A stretch of DNA of 64,000 bases from Pseudomonas sp. BP8 (GCF_017875955.1 NZ_JAGINK010000001.1:4246501-4310500); one strand, 5' to 3'. Positions 16,903-26,591 are shown, numbered from the stretch's first letter. Notes: a model not told the origin generated them from the letters alone. Program-made: numbers and translations.

Positions 16903-17595
16903 ATGCTCGACACCCTGCCCCGCGCCGTCCCGGAAATCGCCCTGCAGGCGATCCGCAAACTGATCGAGAACGGCGGCTACCTGCCCGGTGATGCGCTGCC
17001 CTCGCAGCGCGACCTGGCCGACCAGCTTGGCGTCAGTCGGGCTTCCCTGCGCGAGGCGTTGTCATCGTTGAGTGCGCTGGGACTGGTCAGTGTGCAACCG
17101 GGCAAGGGCGTGTTTGTCCAGGCGCCGCAGGCGCAGGCCGCGGTAGGCTTCAGTTGGCCGTATGCCGAACAGGTGTCCGCGGCGGACACCTTTCAGTTGC
17201 GTTACGCCCTGGAGGGTTTTGCGGCCGGGCAGGCGGCGCTGAACCTCACCGCCGATGATCTGGATCGGCTTGCAGCGAACGTCGATGCCATGCGCCAGGA
17301 GTTGCGTGTCGGTAATTTCGAGGCGGCGGCGCGGCTCGATTTCGCCTTTCACCAGGCCTTGCTGCAAGCCGGTGGCAACCGGGCGATGCTGCATGTGATC
17401 ACGGCCAGCCAGGACATCTTTCTCGAGAGCCAGAAGCTGCCGTTCATTCGCCCGGAGCGGGCGATGGAAACGTGGCAGGAGCACACCCGGATCCTGCGGG
17501 CTTTGACCCGCCGCTCGCAGTTGGGGGCGCAGCGGGCGATGCAGGAGCATATACGCAATGCCGCGTCGCGTACGGGGGTGGTGTTTTCCGTTTGA
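16903..17595 (+). CDS. GntR/FadR-family transcriptional regulator
   Basis: A 230-residue repressor or activator. The N-terminal winged helix-turn-helix is clear (GDALPSQRDLADQLGVSRASLREALSSL-like, residues 28-55; then LVSVQPGKGVFV). The C-terminal FCD ligand domain carries Asp and His residues of the metal/ligand site (FQLRYALEGFAAGQA, RLDFAFHQALLQAGGN, WQEHTRILRAL). The ATG at 16903 was chosen; an earlier ATG at 16840 would run through the operator region. It is divergent from the amino-acid importer and very likely controls it. Confidence 0.88.
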   Translation: MLDTLPRAVPEIALQAIRKLIENGGYLPGDALPSQRDLADQLGVSRASLREALSSLSALGLVSVQPGKGVFVQAPQAQAAVGFSWPYAEQVSAADTFQLRYALEGFAAGQAALNLTADDLDRLAANVDAMRQELRVGNFEAAARLDFAFHQALLQAGGNRAMLHVITASQDIFLESQKLPFIRPERAMETWQEHTRILRALTRRSQLGAQRAMQEHIRNAASRTGVVFSV

Positions 17596-17630
17596 AAGGG
17601 TATTGCCTGAACCGGCCTCTTTCACAAAGC

Positions 17631-17662
17631 CTGTAGGAGCGGGCTTGCCCCGCGAAGAGGCC
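17631..17662 (+). repeat. Single REP, CTGTAGGAGCGGGCTTG type
   Basis: One REP unit in the 213-bp gap between the regulator gene and the MFS gene, with its hairpin GCGGGCTTGCCCCGC. The rest of the gap should hold the MFS promoter. Confidence 0.85.
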
Positions 17663-17808
17663 ACGATGGTTGAAACAGATATCCCAATGTCGCCCACGAA
17701 GATGCGCGCCGTATCACCTGTCGGTCTACTGGAAACCATAACAACGATGACGCGGCCCGACCGCGGCACTTCCAACCAGACTGCCAATGGAAAACGGAGC
17801 GTCTGCGC

Positions 17809-19134
17809 ATGTCCACACCCCATGAGGTATCCCCCGCTACACTGCGCCGGGTAATCGCCGCCTCGGCCATCGGCAACTTCGTCGAATGGTTCGACTTCGC
17901 CGTCTACGGTTTCCTGGCCACGCTGATCGCCAGCCAGTTCTTCGCCAGCTCCGACCCCAGCGCCGGTCTGCTGAAGACCTTTGCCGTGTTCGCCGTGGCC
18001 TTCGCCCTGCGCCCGCTGGGTGGGATTGTCTTCGGCGCGCTGGGTGACCGGCTCGGGCGCAAGCGCATCCTGTCGATGACCATCCTGCTGATGGCGGGCT
18101 CCACCACCCTGATCGGGCTGTTGCCAACCTATGCCAGCATTGGCCTGGCGGCGCCGATCCTGCTGACCCTGGCGCGCTGCCTGCAAGGCTTCTCCGCCGG
18201 CGGTGAGTACGCCGGTGCCTGCGCTTACCTGATGGAGCACGCGCCCAGCGACAAACGTGCGTTCTATGGCAGTTTCGTGCCGGTGTCGACCTTCTCCGCA
18301 TTCGCCTGTGCAGCGGTGATCGCCTACGGCCTGGAAGCCAGCCTGAGCGCGGAAGCAATGAACAGTTGGGGCTGGCGGGTGCCGTTCCTGATCGCCGCGC
18401 CACTGGGCCTGGTCGGCTTGTACCTGCGCTGGCGCATGGAAGAAACCCCGGCGTTCCGCGCCGCCTTGGCCGAGGGCAAGGAGCACGTTCACTCGCCGCT
18501 CAAGGCGACGCTGCGCAACCATGGCCGGGCGATCCGCAACCTGGGCGCGTTCATCTCGCTCACGGCGTTGTCGTTCTATATGTTCACCACGTATTTCGCC
18601 ACCTACCTGCAGTTGGTCGGCAACCTGACCCGCGCCCAGTCGCTGCTGGTAACCACCGTGGCGTTGCTGTTTGCCGCGGCTGGATGCCCGCTGGCCGGGG
18701 CCTTGTCCGACCGGATCGGGCGCCGCAGGACCATCGGCTTTACCTGCCTGTGGGTGATGCTGGCGGTGTTCCCGGCGTACTGGCTGGCCAGCTCCGGGTC
18801 GATGTCGGGGGCGTTGCTGGGGGTGATTTTGCTCGCGGTTGGGGCGTTGTCCAGCGGGGTCGTGACGGCAGCATTGCTGTCGGAGAGTTTCCCTACCCGA
18901 ACCCGTTACACCGCTTCGGCGATTACCTACAACGTGGCCTACACGTTGTTCGGCGGTACCGCGCCGTTGGTCGCGACCTGGCTGATCGGGCAGACCGGCA
19001 GCAGCCTGGCCCCGGCGTTCTACCTGGTGGTGATTGCCTTGGTGGCGTTGATCGGTGGGTTGGCGTTGCCGGAGACGTCGCGGATTTCGCTGCATGACGA
19101 GGTGCCGCAAGGGCAAGCTGGCGCGGTGGTCTAG
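17809..19134 (+). CDS. MFS transporter, metabolite:H+ symporter family
   Basis: A 441-residue inner-membrane carrier with twelve predicted membrane segments. The opening AASAIGNFVEWFDFAVYGF and the loop GDRLGRKRI between segments 2 and 3, with a second DRIGRRR in the other half, mark the ShiA/ProP/KgtP-type metabolite:H+ symporters. EYAGACAYLMEHAP in segment 4-5 fits as well. Likely substrates are organic acids, betaine-like compounds or shikimate; the sequence does not decide. It lies downstream of the FadR-type regulator but with its own gap and REP, so joint control is uncertain. Confidence 0.88.
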   Translation: MSTPHEVSPATLRRVIAASAIGNFVEWFDFAVYGFLATLIASQFFASSDPSAGLLKTFAVFAVAFALRPLGGIVFGALGDRLGRKRILSMTILLMAGSTTLIGLLPTYASIGLAAPILLTLARCLQGFSAGGEYAGACAYLMEHAPSDKRAFYGSFVPVSTFSAFACAAVIAYGLEASLSAEAMNSWGWRVPFLIAAPLGLVGLYLRWRMEETPAFRAALAEGKEHVHSPLKATLRNHGRAIRNLGAFISLTALSFYMFTTYFATYLQLVGNLTRAQSLLVTTVALLFAAAGCPLAGALSDRIGRRRTIGFTCLWVMLAVFPAYWLASSGSMSGALLGVILLAVGALSSGVVTAALLSESFPTRTRYTASAITYNVAYTLFGGTAPLVATWLIGQTGSSLAPAFYLVVIALVALIGGLALPETSRISLHDEVPQGQAGAVV

Positions 19135-19173
19135 TTGCACGCTTGAGGAAATTGAGGCTTGCGTTGCAGTGCC

Positions 19174-19262
19174 GGCCTCTTCGCGGGACAAGCCCGCTCC
19201 TACAGGGTTCTGCTAAATCTATGAGATAGCGTTAGTTCTGTAGGAGCGGCGATCCGACTCGC
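19174..19262. repeat. REP (19174-19207) and degenerate REP (19238-19262)
   Basis: An inverted REP copy is followed by a 26-base segment (19212-19237) that matches, inverted and at about 24 of 26 bases, a part of the 255-bp repeat at 8487-8512. Then comes a degenerate CTGTAGGAGCGGCGATCCGACTCGC copy. The whole lies between the MFS gene and the end of czcA. Confidence 0.85.
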
Positions 19263-19276
19263 AGCAGGCCCGGGGT

Positions 19277-22200
19277 TTATGCCTCGCGCCGATGTGCCCA
19301 CTGATACAGCGCTGGCAATACCAGCAAAGTGAGCACCGTCGATGACAGAATCCCGCCGATCACCACCGTCGCCAGCGGCCGCTGTACCTCGGCCCCGGTG
19401 CCCGTGGCCAGCGCCATTGGAATAAAGCCCAAGGACGCCACCAACGCTGTCATCAGTACCGGTCGCAGGCGCGTCAGGGCGCCCTCTTCGATCGCTGACT
19501 GCAATGGTCGCCCCTGCTCACGCAAGGTGCGGATAAAGGCAATCATCACCAAACCATTGAGCACCGCCACCCCGGACAGGGCGATAAAACCGACCCCGGC
19601 GGAAATCGACAGCGGGATATCCCGCAGCCACAGCGCCAGCACCCCTCCGGTCAGGGCAAACGGAATCCCGGTGAACACCAGCAAGCCGTCCTTGAGGTTG
19701 TTGAACATCATCAGCAACAGCGCCATGACCAGCAACAGTGCAACCGGCACCACGATCTGCAACCGCTGCGCCGCCGACTGCAGTTGCTCGAACTGCCCGC
19801 CCCAGCGGGTCCAGTAGCCCGGCGGGATCTGCACCTGGTCGATCAGGGTTTGTTGGGCCTGCTCGACGAACGAGCCCAGGTCACGCCCGCGCACGTTGGC
19901 GCTGACCACTACCACGCGCTTGCCGTCCTCGCGGCTGACCTGGTTCGGCCCCAGCTGCACGTTCAGGCTCGCCACCTGTGCCAGCGGAATGAAACCGATC
20001 TGCGCCGCGCTGGCAGAGGCACTTGCCGGCACCGGAATCAGCAGGCTGTGCAACCCTTCAAGATCCGTGCGCACCGCTTCGGGCAAACGTACCACCATGT
20101 CGAAGCGGCGGTCGCCTTCGTACAGGGTGCCGGCCGTGCGCCCGCCCACGGCAACAGCGATGGCGTCCTGTACATCGCCGACGTTCAGGCCATAACGGGC
20201 CGCCTTGTCACGGTCGATCTCAATCGTCAGCACCGGCAGGCCGCTGGTCTGCTCGGTTTTTACCTCGGATGCGCCTGGCACCTGCTGCAGGGTGGCGGCG
20301 ATCTGCGCGGCGGTGCGGTTGAGCGTGTCCATGTCATCACCGAAGACTTTCACGGCAACATCGCTGCGCACCCCAGAGATCAGCTCGTTGAAGCGCAACT
20401 GAATCGGCTGCGACATCTCATAGTTGCTCCCCGGCACCCCGGCGGCGGCACGCTGCACTTCGCCAATCAGGGTTTCGCGCGGCTTGCCTGGGTCAGCCCA
20501 TTGCTCGCGAGGCTTGAGCATGACGTAGGCATCGGAGATGTTCGGCGGCATCGGGTCGGAGGCGATTTCAGCGGTGCCGGTACGGGCGAACACCCGCTCG
20601 ACCTCGGGCACCTGGGCAATGATCGCCTGCTCAAGGCGCTGCTGCATCTGCACCGACTCGCTCAGGCTGGTGCCGGGCACGCGCAACGCTTGCAGGGCGA
20701 AATCACCTTCACTGAGGCTGGGGATGAACTCACTGCCCATACGGCTGGCCATCAGCCCCGACAGCAGCACCAGGCTAGCGGCGCCGGCAAAGGCCAGGTT
20801 GCGCTTGCCCAGCACCCAGCCGAGCACCGGCGCATAGCGCTGGCGGGCAGTGCGCATCAGCAGGCCCTCTTCTTCCTTGACCTTGCCGGTGACGAACAAG
20901 GCCAGCGCTGCCGGGACGAAGGTGACCGAGAGGATCATCGCACCGAGCAGTGCCAGCACGACAGTGAAGGCCATCGGGTGGAACATCTTGCCCTCGACCC
21001 CGGTCAGGGCAAAGATCGGCAGGTACACCACCATGATGATCAACTGACCGTAGATCAGCGGCCGGCGCGCCTCGCGAGCGGCAGCGAATACCTCATGGAA
21101 GCGTTCGCTGCGGCTGAGCATGCGACCATGGCGCTGCTGGGCGTGGGCCAGGCGGCGGATGGCGTTCTCGACGATCACCACTGCGCCATCGACGATGATG
21201 CCGAAGTCCAGGGCGCCGAGGCTCATCAGGTTGGCGCTGACCTTGTTGCTGAACATGCCAGTGAAGGTGAACAACATCGACAGCGGAATGACCATGGCCG
21301 TGATCAGCGCCGCACGAATATTGCCAAGGAACAGGAACAGCACGGCAATCACCAGAATCGCCCCTTCGACAAGGTTCTTCTTGACCGTGGCGATGGCTTT
21401 TTCGACCAGGTTGGTGCGGTCGTAGACCGTCACCGCATGCACGCCCTTGGGCAGGCTGCGGTTGATTTCGACCAGCTTGGCGGCGACGGCCTGAGAGACC
21501 GTCCGGCTGTTCTCGCCGATCAGCATGAACACCGTGCCGAGCACCACTTCACGGCCGTTTTCGGTGGCGGCGCCTGAGCGCAGCTCCTGACCCAGGCCGA
21601 CTTCTGCGACATGGCTGATGCGGATCGGCGCGCCCTCGGCACTGGCGATCACCACATTGGCGATGTCATTGATCGAGGCTACCTGGCCCGGCGCGCGGAT
21701 CAGCAACTGCTCGCCGTTGCGCTCGATGTAGCCCGCGCCGACGTTGGCGTTGTTGCGCTCGAGGGCGCCGACCAGGTCATTGAGGGTCAGCTTGTAGGCG
21801 GCCAGGCGCTTGAGATCCGGTGCGATCAAGTACTGCTTGGCATGGCCGCCGATGCTGTTGACCTCGGCCACGCCCGGCACATTGCGCAACTGCGGCTTGA
21901 TGATCCAGTCCTGGATCACCCGCAGGTCGGTGGGCGTATACGGCGTGCCGTCGTCCTTGAGCGCGCCCTGCTCGGCCTCGACCGTCCACAGGAAGATCTC
22001 GCCCAGGCCGGTGGAAATCGGCCCCATGGCCGCGTCGATGCCCTCGGGCAACTGGCTGCGGGCAACCTGCAGGCGCTCGTTGACCAGTTGCCGGGCGAAG
22101 AACAGGTCGGTGCCATCGGCAAAGATCACCGTCACCTGCGACAAGCCCGAACGCGACAGCGAGCGGGTCTGCTTGAGGCCAGGCAGGCCGGCCATGGCCG

Positions 22201-22411
22201 TCTCGATGGCGAAGGTGACCCGCTGCTCGGTTTCCAACGGTGAATACCCGGGCGCCGCGGTGTTGATCTGCACCTGGACGTTGGTAATGTCAGGCACGGC
22301 GTCGATCGGTAGCTGCTGGTAGCTGTGAACCCCGACGGCAGCCATCAGCAGCACCGCGAGCATCACCACCAGGCGTTGCTCGATGGCAAATTGAATGATG
22401 CGTTCAAACAT
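19277..22411 (-). CDS. czcA: CzcA-type heavy-metal RND efflux pump
   Basis: A 1044-residue proton-driven inner-membrane pump, full length for the HME-RND family. The first membrane helix precedes the QLPIDAVPDITNVQVQINT segment. The fourth-helix motif reads DFGIIVDGAVVIVEN, the pattern DFG-x3-DGA-x3-VEN of pumps for divalent cations (Co, Zn, Cd) rather than the Cu/Ag type. It forms a tripartite complex with CzcB and CzcC and exports metal from periplasm or cytosol. It is the third gene of a minus-strand operon, 15 bp after czcB. No czc regulator gene is next to it. Confidence 0.93.
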   Translation of the reverse strand: MFERIIQFAIEQRLVVMLAVLLMAAVGVHSYQQLPIDAVPDITNVQVQINTAAPGYSPLETEQRVTFAIETAMAGLPGLKQTRSLSRSGLSQVTVIFADGTDLFFARQLVNERLQVARSQLPEGIDAAMGPISTGLGEIFLWTVEAEQGALKDDGTPYTPTDLRVIQDWIIKPQLRNVPGVAEVNSIGGHAKQYLIAPDLKRLAAYKLTLNDLVGALERNNANVGAGYIERNGEQLLIRAPGQVASINDIANVVIASAEGAPIRISHVAEVGLGQELRSGAATENGREVVLGTVFMLIGENSRTVSQAVAAKLVEINRSLPKGVHAVTVYDRTNLVEKAIATVKKNLVEGAILVIAVLFLFLGNIRAALITAMVIPLSMLFTFTGMFSNKVSANLMSLGALDFGIIVDGAVVIVENAIRRLAHAQQRHGRMLSRSERFHEVFAAAREARRPLIYGQLIIMVVYLPIFALTGVEGKMFHPMAFTVVLALLGAMILSVTFVPAALALFVTGKVKEEEGLLMRTARQRYAPVLGWVLGKRNLAFAGAASLVLLSGLMASRMGSEFIPSLSEGDFALQALRVPGTSLSESVQMQQRLEQAIIAQVPEVERVFARTGTAEIASDPMPPNISDAYVMLKPREQWADPGKPRETLIGEVQRAAAGVPGSNYEMSQPIQLRFNELISGVRSDVAVKVFGDDMDTLNRTAAQIAATLQQVPGASEVKTEQTSGLPVLTIEIDRDKAARYGLNVGDVQDAIAVAVGGRTAGTLYEGDRRFDMVVRLPEAVRTDLEGLHSLLIPVPASASASAAQIGFIPLAQVASLNVQLGPNQVSREDGKRVVVVSANVRGRDLGSFVEQAQQTLIDQVQIPPGYWTRWGGQFEQLQSAAQRLQIVVPVALLLVMALLLMMFNNLKDGLLVFTGIPFALTGGVLALWLRDIPLSISAGVGFIALSGVAVLNGLVMIAFIRTLREQGRPLQSAIEEGALTRLRPVLMTALVASLGFIPMALATGTGAEVQRPLATVVIGGILSSTVLTLLVLPALYQWAHRREA

Positions 22412-22426
22412 GCAGGCGTCCCCTGA

Positions 22427-23617
22427 TCAGTGGCTGTGCTCGGCAGAACCCTTGCCGAGCTCGGACTTGAGGACGAAGCTGCCCACGGCGGCCACTTGGC
22501 TGCCGGCGCTCAGGCCGTCGGTAATTTCCACCTGGCCGGCGTCGCGGCGGCCGGTCTTGACCGGATGAACCTGAAAGCCCTGCTCGGTGCGGGCGAACAC
22601 CACGGTCTGCTCTTCCCAGGTCTGCAGGGCGGTGTCTGGCACCACCACGGCAGCGTCGAAGCGTTCGACACTCACCGCCACATTGACAAACAACCCCGGC
22701 CGCCAGGCGCCGTTGGGATTGGCCAGGGTGACGCGGACGGTCGCTGCGCGGTTCTGCTCGCCGAGCAGACTGCCGACGTAGTTGACCTCGCCCTCGACCT
22801 GCGCGCCGAGGTCTGGCGCAGTCACGGTAACCTTGCGCCCTTGGGTGACCTTGGCCAGGTCGCGCGGTGCCACGGCGAAAGTCGCCCAGACCCGGCTAAG
22901 GTCGGACAAAGTAAAGGCGTTGCTGCTCTCATCGACGACTTCGCCCAGGCTCAGGTGCTTCTCCACCACCACGGCATCGAAGGGCGCGCGCAGTTCGTAG
23001 CGATTACCGCTGCCCGCCGGGGCAACGGCGGCGACTTTCTGCCGAGCATTGTTCAAGGCGATCTCGGCCTCTTGCAGGGCCTGGCGCGCTTGCAGGTAGT
23101 CTTGCTCGGCGCTGATCCGCTCTTGCCATAGCTGCTGCTCGCGCTTGAAGGTCAGCCTGGCCAGTTCGAGGCGGCGCTCGGCGGCCTGTTGCTCACTGCG
23201 AAGTTCGGAGATCTGCTGGCTGGCGATCACCGCCAGGACCTGCCCGCGCTTGACCGCCTGGCCCAGATTGGCGTGGACCGACTCGACCACGCCAGGCACC
23301 CGCGGCACCACATGGGCAGTGCGGTCCTCGTCGAAGCGCACTTCGCCGGGAAAGCTGATCGATGTGCCGAGTGCGCGCGGGCCGGCATCGGCCAGCTGAA
23401 TGCCGGCGGCGGTGATCTGCGCGCCCGACAGGTGCAGTTGGCCTTCCTCCTCGTGCTCGTCGGCTTGTTCGCCGTGAGCGTGATTTTCTTCGCCGTGGTC
23501 ATCGTGTTCGGCATGGCCGGAAGCGGCGCTGCTCAAGTTGCCGGTCCAGGCCAGGCCACCGACGCCCAGTACCACGACGGTGGCGAGCACAATTGCGATC
23601 TTGCGTGAGTTGTTCAT
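22427..23617 (-). CDS. czcB: CzcB-type periplasmic adaptor (membrane fusion protein)
   Basis: A 396-residue periplasmic adaptor linking the pump to the outer-membrane channel. The ATG at 23617 has GGGAG six bases upstream. It gives an N-terminal membrane anchor (IAIVLATVVVLGVGGLAW), then a His/Asp/Glu-rich metal-binding stretch around residues 35-61 (HAEHDDHGEENHAHGEQ). The adaptor core follows: barrel-sandwich hybrid, helical hairpin (SEQQAAERRLELARLTFKRE-like) and beta-barrel domains. The open frame further upstream overlaps the intergenic space and was not used. Confidence 0.92.
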   Translation of the reverse strand: MNNSRKIAIVLATVVVLGVGGLAWTGNLSSAASGHAEHDDHGEENHAHGEQADEHEEEGQLHLSGAQITAAGIQLADAGPRALGTSISFPGEVRFDEDRTAHVVPRVPGVVESVHANLGQAVKRGQVLAVIASQQISELRSEQQAAERRLELARLTFKREQQLWQERISAEQDYLQARQALQEAEIALNNARQKVAAVAPAGSGNRYELRAPFDAVVVEKHLSLGEVVDESSNAFTLSDLSRVWATFAVAPRDLAKVTQGRKVTVTAPDLGAQVEGEVNYVGSLLGEQNRAATVRVTLANPNGAWRPGLFVNVAVSVERFDAAVVVPDTALQTWEEQTVVFARTEQGFQVHPVKTGRRDAGQVEITDGLSAGSQVAAVGSFVLKSELGKGSAEHSH

Positions 23618-23675
23618 TGGTACTCCCAGGAAATCATTGCAACGCTTCAGGCGGCCACCAGGCGGCCCCAGCACT

Positions 23676-24917
23676 TCACGGCTGCGGCTGCAGCAGCTCG
23701 CCATAAATCCGCTCGACCTGCGCCCGCGCGTCGGTTGCCGATGCCAATGCCTCGAGGTACAAACCCCGCGCATCAATCAGGGTGCGCTGGGCATCGAGCA
23801 CGTCGAGAAAGGCGAACTTGCCCATCTCAAAACCGCGCGTCGCGGTATCAACCGCCTGCTGGGCCGAAGGCAGGATCGCTTGGTCATACGCCTCGACCTC
23901 CTGCATGGCCGTGGCCCACTGGCTGAGGGCACTGCGGGTGTCACTGCGCAGGCGCAGCTCGACGCCGTTGCGCAGGTCACGGGCCTGATCGGCACGGCGG
24001 GCAGCGGCCATCACGTTGCCTTGGTTGCGGTCGAACAACGGCAGTGGCATCGATAGCCCGACCACGTTGACTCGCTCGCGGTCCTCGCGGCTGTACTGGC
24101 TACCGACGCTGACGGTGAGGTTGGGGATGCGTTGGGCCTGCTCCGAGCCGAGCGAGGCCTCGCTACGGCTGATCTGCGCCTGCGCCAGGCGCCAGTCCGC
24201 GGTCTGTTCAAGCTTGCCAAGAAGAGCTTCGGCCTGTGGCGCCGGGCCCGGCGAGAGGCTCGCGGCATCGAGCCGGTCGAACCCGGCGTGTGCACTGCCG
24301 GTCAAGCGGGCCAGGGCCTGGTTGGCTACCAGCCGGGCGGACACGGCGCGCCGAACCTGCGCCTGGGCCTGCGCCAGCTGAACGCGGGCACGGGTGGCTT
24401 CGACAGGCGAGGACTGGCCCGCCTTGACCCGCCCGTCGACTACCCGCAGGCCGCGTTCGGTGAGGGTCTGCGATTGCTCCGCCAATGCCTGCGCGGTCTG
24501 TGCCCGCAGGGCGGCGTGGTAGGCCTGGACGACGTCCGCGCGCAGTTCATTGCGCTGGCGCTCCAGCGCCAGCTGGGCCAGGTTTTGCCCGGCGCCGGCC
24601 ACCGCAATCCGCGCGCCACGCTTGCCACCCAGTTCCAGCGCCTGGCTCAGGGTAACGGTGGTGGTGCTGGTGGACCGGCGGGTGTCTTCGACTTCCCAGG
24701 ACAGCTCCGGGTTGGGAATCAGCCCAGCCTGGCGCCGCTCACCCTCGGCAATGCCGATCTCGCGGCCGACCGCCGCAAGTTCGGGGCTTTGCGCGAAAGC
24801 GGCGTCGAGCGCCTGCGCCAGGCTCAGGCTCTGCGCTTGCAGGCCGGGTGCGGCGAGTACGCTCAGCAATAGACAGAGCACGGCGCTCTTGCGGGGGATG
24901 GCACGATGGCACGGCAC
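23676..24917 (-). CDS. czcC: CzcC-type outer-membrane channel
   Basis: A 413-residue TolC-like outer-membrane factor. The signal peptide ends LQAQS. Two repeats of long coiled helices follow, with the usual start SLAQALDAAFAQSPEL and the second-half SQALELGGKRGARIAVA and ILPSAQQAVDTATRGFEMGKFAFLDVLDAQR segments. The frame starts with GTG at 24917, with GAGGA eight bases upstream. It is first in the czcCBA operon, followed by czcB after 58 bp. Metal-responsive control is expected but no operator was identified. Confidence 0.9.
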   Translation of the reverse strand: MPCHRAIPRKSAVLCLLLSVLAAPGLQAQSLSLAQALDAAFAQSPELAAVGREIGIAEGERRQAGLIPNPELSWEVEDTRRSTSTTTVTLSQALELGGKRGARIAVAGAGQNLAQLALERQRNELRADVVQAYHAALRAQTAQALAEQSQTLTERGLRVVDGRVKAGQSSPVEATRARVQLAQAQAQVRRAVSARLVANQALARLTGSAHAGFDRLDAASLSPGPAPQAEALLGKLEQTADWRLAQAQISRSEASLGSEQAQRIPNLTVSVGSQYSREDRERVNVVGLSMPLPLFDRNQGNVMAAARRADQARDLRNGVELRLRSDTRSALSQWATAMQEVEAYDQAILPSAQQAVDTATRGFEMGKFAFLDVLDAQRTLIDARGLYLEALASATDARAQVERIYGELLQPQP

Positions 24918-25020
24918 GTTACAGGTCCTCGTCGGCGGGCGTTGGCGAGGGACTCTAGAAAGGCGTTGGTATCGGGGGGGTGGCGGTGGGATTACATTTT
25001 TGTAATGTGGGTTTTGCAGG

Positions 25021-25141
25021 GGCTGGTCTGGCCTCTTCGCGGGGCAAGCCCGCTCCTACAGGATTTGCGGCCGTGCCCGCTACCTGGACAGCCCCGAATC
25101 CTGTAGGAGCGGGCTTGCCCCGCGAAGAGGCCAGACCAGCC
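25021..25141. repeat. REP doublet with 44-bp perfect arms
   Basis: Bases 25021-25064 and 25098-25141 are perfect reverse complements, 44 bases each, around a 33-base spacer. This is an inward-facing pair of CTGTAGGAGCGGGCTTG REPs extended by the shared flank GGCTGGTCTGG. It sits in the 340-bp divergent region between czcC and aroQ. Otherwise that region holds only their promoters, which I could not place exactly. Confidence 0.92.
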
Positions 25142-25257
25142 ACCACGCGACGTTCGATAATCGCCCCGTTTTAGCCAGGAAAATCTCTAGGCAATTGACG
25201 AATTAACCGGATGGTACAAAGATCGGCGTATTCAACAACAACAAAGCGACCTTTGCC

Positions 25258-25707
25258 ATGACGCCCCGAATTCTCGTGCTCAACGGCCCTAATCTGAACA
25301 TGCTCGGCACCCGCGAACCTGAACAATACGGCCGTGAAACCCTCGCCGATGTTGCCAACGGCTGCGCTGAAACCGCCCGAGACCTGGGCCTGGAACTCGA
25401 ATTCCGCCAGACCAACCACGAAGGCGAGCTGATCGACTGGATTCACGCTGCGCGCGGCCGCTGCGCCGGCATCCTCATCAACCCCGGCGCTTGGACCCAC
25501 ACCTCGGTGGCCATCCGCGACGCACTGGTGGCGTGCGAACTGCCCGTGATCGAAGTGCACTTGTCCAACGTTCACAAACGTGAACCGTTCCGTCATATCT
25601 CGTTCGTCTCGTCGATCGCCGTTGGTGTGATCTGCGGCCTGGGCAGCCACGGCTACCGCTTGGCATTGGCCCACTTCGGACAACTGCTCAAGGAGCAGGC
25701 GGCATGA
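25258..25707 (+). CDS. aroQ: Type II 3-dehydroquinate dehydratase
   Basis: A 149-residue dodecameric enzyme that interconverts 3-dehydroquinate and 3-dehydroshikimate. The family pattern is complete: LNGPNLNMLGTREPEQYG with the catalytic Arg and Tyr, NHEGELIDWIHAA, INPGAWTHTSVAIRDAL and IEVHLSNVHKREPFRHIS with the catalytic His. The gene overlaps the next gene, a shikimate/quinate dehydrogenase, by 4 bases. This pairing, apart from other biosynthetic genes, fits quinate/shikimate catabolism as well as aromatic amino-acid synthesis. Confidence 0.95.
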   Translation: MTPRILVLNGPNLNMLGTREPEQYGRETLADVANGCAETARDLGLELEFRQTNHEGELIDWIHAARGRCAGILINPGAWTHTSVAIRDALVACELPVIEVHLSNVHKREPFRHISFVSSIAVGVICGLGSHGYRLALAHFGQLLKEQAA

Positions 25708-26552
25708 GCCAGCACAGTATTCTCGCGGGCCTGATCGGCCGCGGCATCCAGGCCTCGCGCACCCCGGCCATGCACGAACGCGAAGGCGATGCGCAGTCGC
25801 TGCGCTATCTCTACCGGCTGATCGACGCCGATCAGTTGGGCCTGGACGACAGCGCCCTGCCCGGCCTGCTCGACGCCGCCCAGCGCACCGGTTTCACCGG
25901 CCTGAACATCACCTATCCGTTCAAGCAGTCGATCCTGCCCCTGCTCGATGAACTGTCCGATGAGGCCCGTGGCATTGGCGCGGTAAACACTGTGGTGCTC
26001 AAGGACGGCAAGCGGGTTGGTCACAATACTGATTGCCTGGGCTTTGCCGAAGGTTTCCGCCGCGGGCTAGGCGATGTCGCCCGCCGTCAGGTGGTGCAGA
26101 TGGGTGCAGGCGGTGCCGGTGCCGCAGTGGCGCATGCCCTGCTTGGTGAAGGCGTCGAGCGGCTGGTGTTGTTCGAAGTCGATGCCGTGCGCGGACAAGC
26201 CCTGGTCGACAACCTCAACGCGCATTTCGGCACTGTACGCGCCGTGCTGGGCAGCGATCTGGCCAGTGCCTTGGCCGAGGCCGATGGCCTGGTCAACACC
26301 ACGCCGGTGGGCATGGCCAAACTGCCCGGTACGCCGTTGCCGGTGGAGCTCCTGCATGCCCGCCTGTGGGTCGCAGAGATCATCTACTTCCCGCTCGAGA
26401 CCGCCTTGTTGCGCCATGCCCGGGCGCTGGGCTGCCGCACGCTGGATGGCGGTAACATGGCGGTGTTCCAGGCGGTCAAGGCGTTTGAACTGTTCAGTGG
26501 CCAACCGGCGGATGCCGAGCGGATGCAGGCGCATTTCGCCAGCTTTGCCTGA
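25704..26552 (+). CDS. Shikimate/quinate dehydrogenase (AroE family)
   Basis: A 282-residue NAD(P)-linked dehydrogenase of the AroE/YdiB family. The catalytic Lys is in LNITYPFKQS and the catalytic Asp in GHNTDCLGF. The Rossmann loop is GAGGAGAAVA. The end of the second strand reads LVLFEVDAVRG, with acidic residues where NADP-dependent AroE has basic NRT-type residues, so NAD preference is likely. That is typical of catabolic quinate/shikimate dehydrogenases. It is translationally coupled to aroQ. A second paralogue lies at 40255-41073 in this window. Confidence 0.9.
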   Translation: MSQHSILAGLIGRGIQASRTPAMHEREGDAQSLRYLYRLIDADQLGLDDSALPGLLDAAQRTGFTGLNITYPFKQSILPLLDELSDEARGIGAVNTVVLKDGKRVGHNTDCLGFAEGFRRGLGDVARRQVVQMGAGGAGAAVAHALLGEGVERLVLFEVDAVRGQALVDNLNAHFGTVRAVLGSDLASALAEADGLVNTTPVGMAKLPGTPLPVELLHARLWVAEIIYFPLETALLRHARALGCRTLDGGNMAVFQAVKAFELFSGQPADAERMQAHFASFA

Positions 26553-26591
26553 GCACCATGGCTGAGCTCAATCAGGCCAGCCCGGTGCGGG

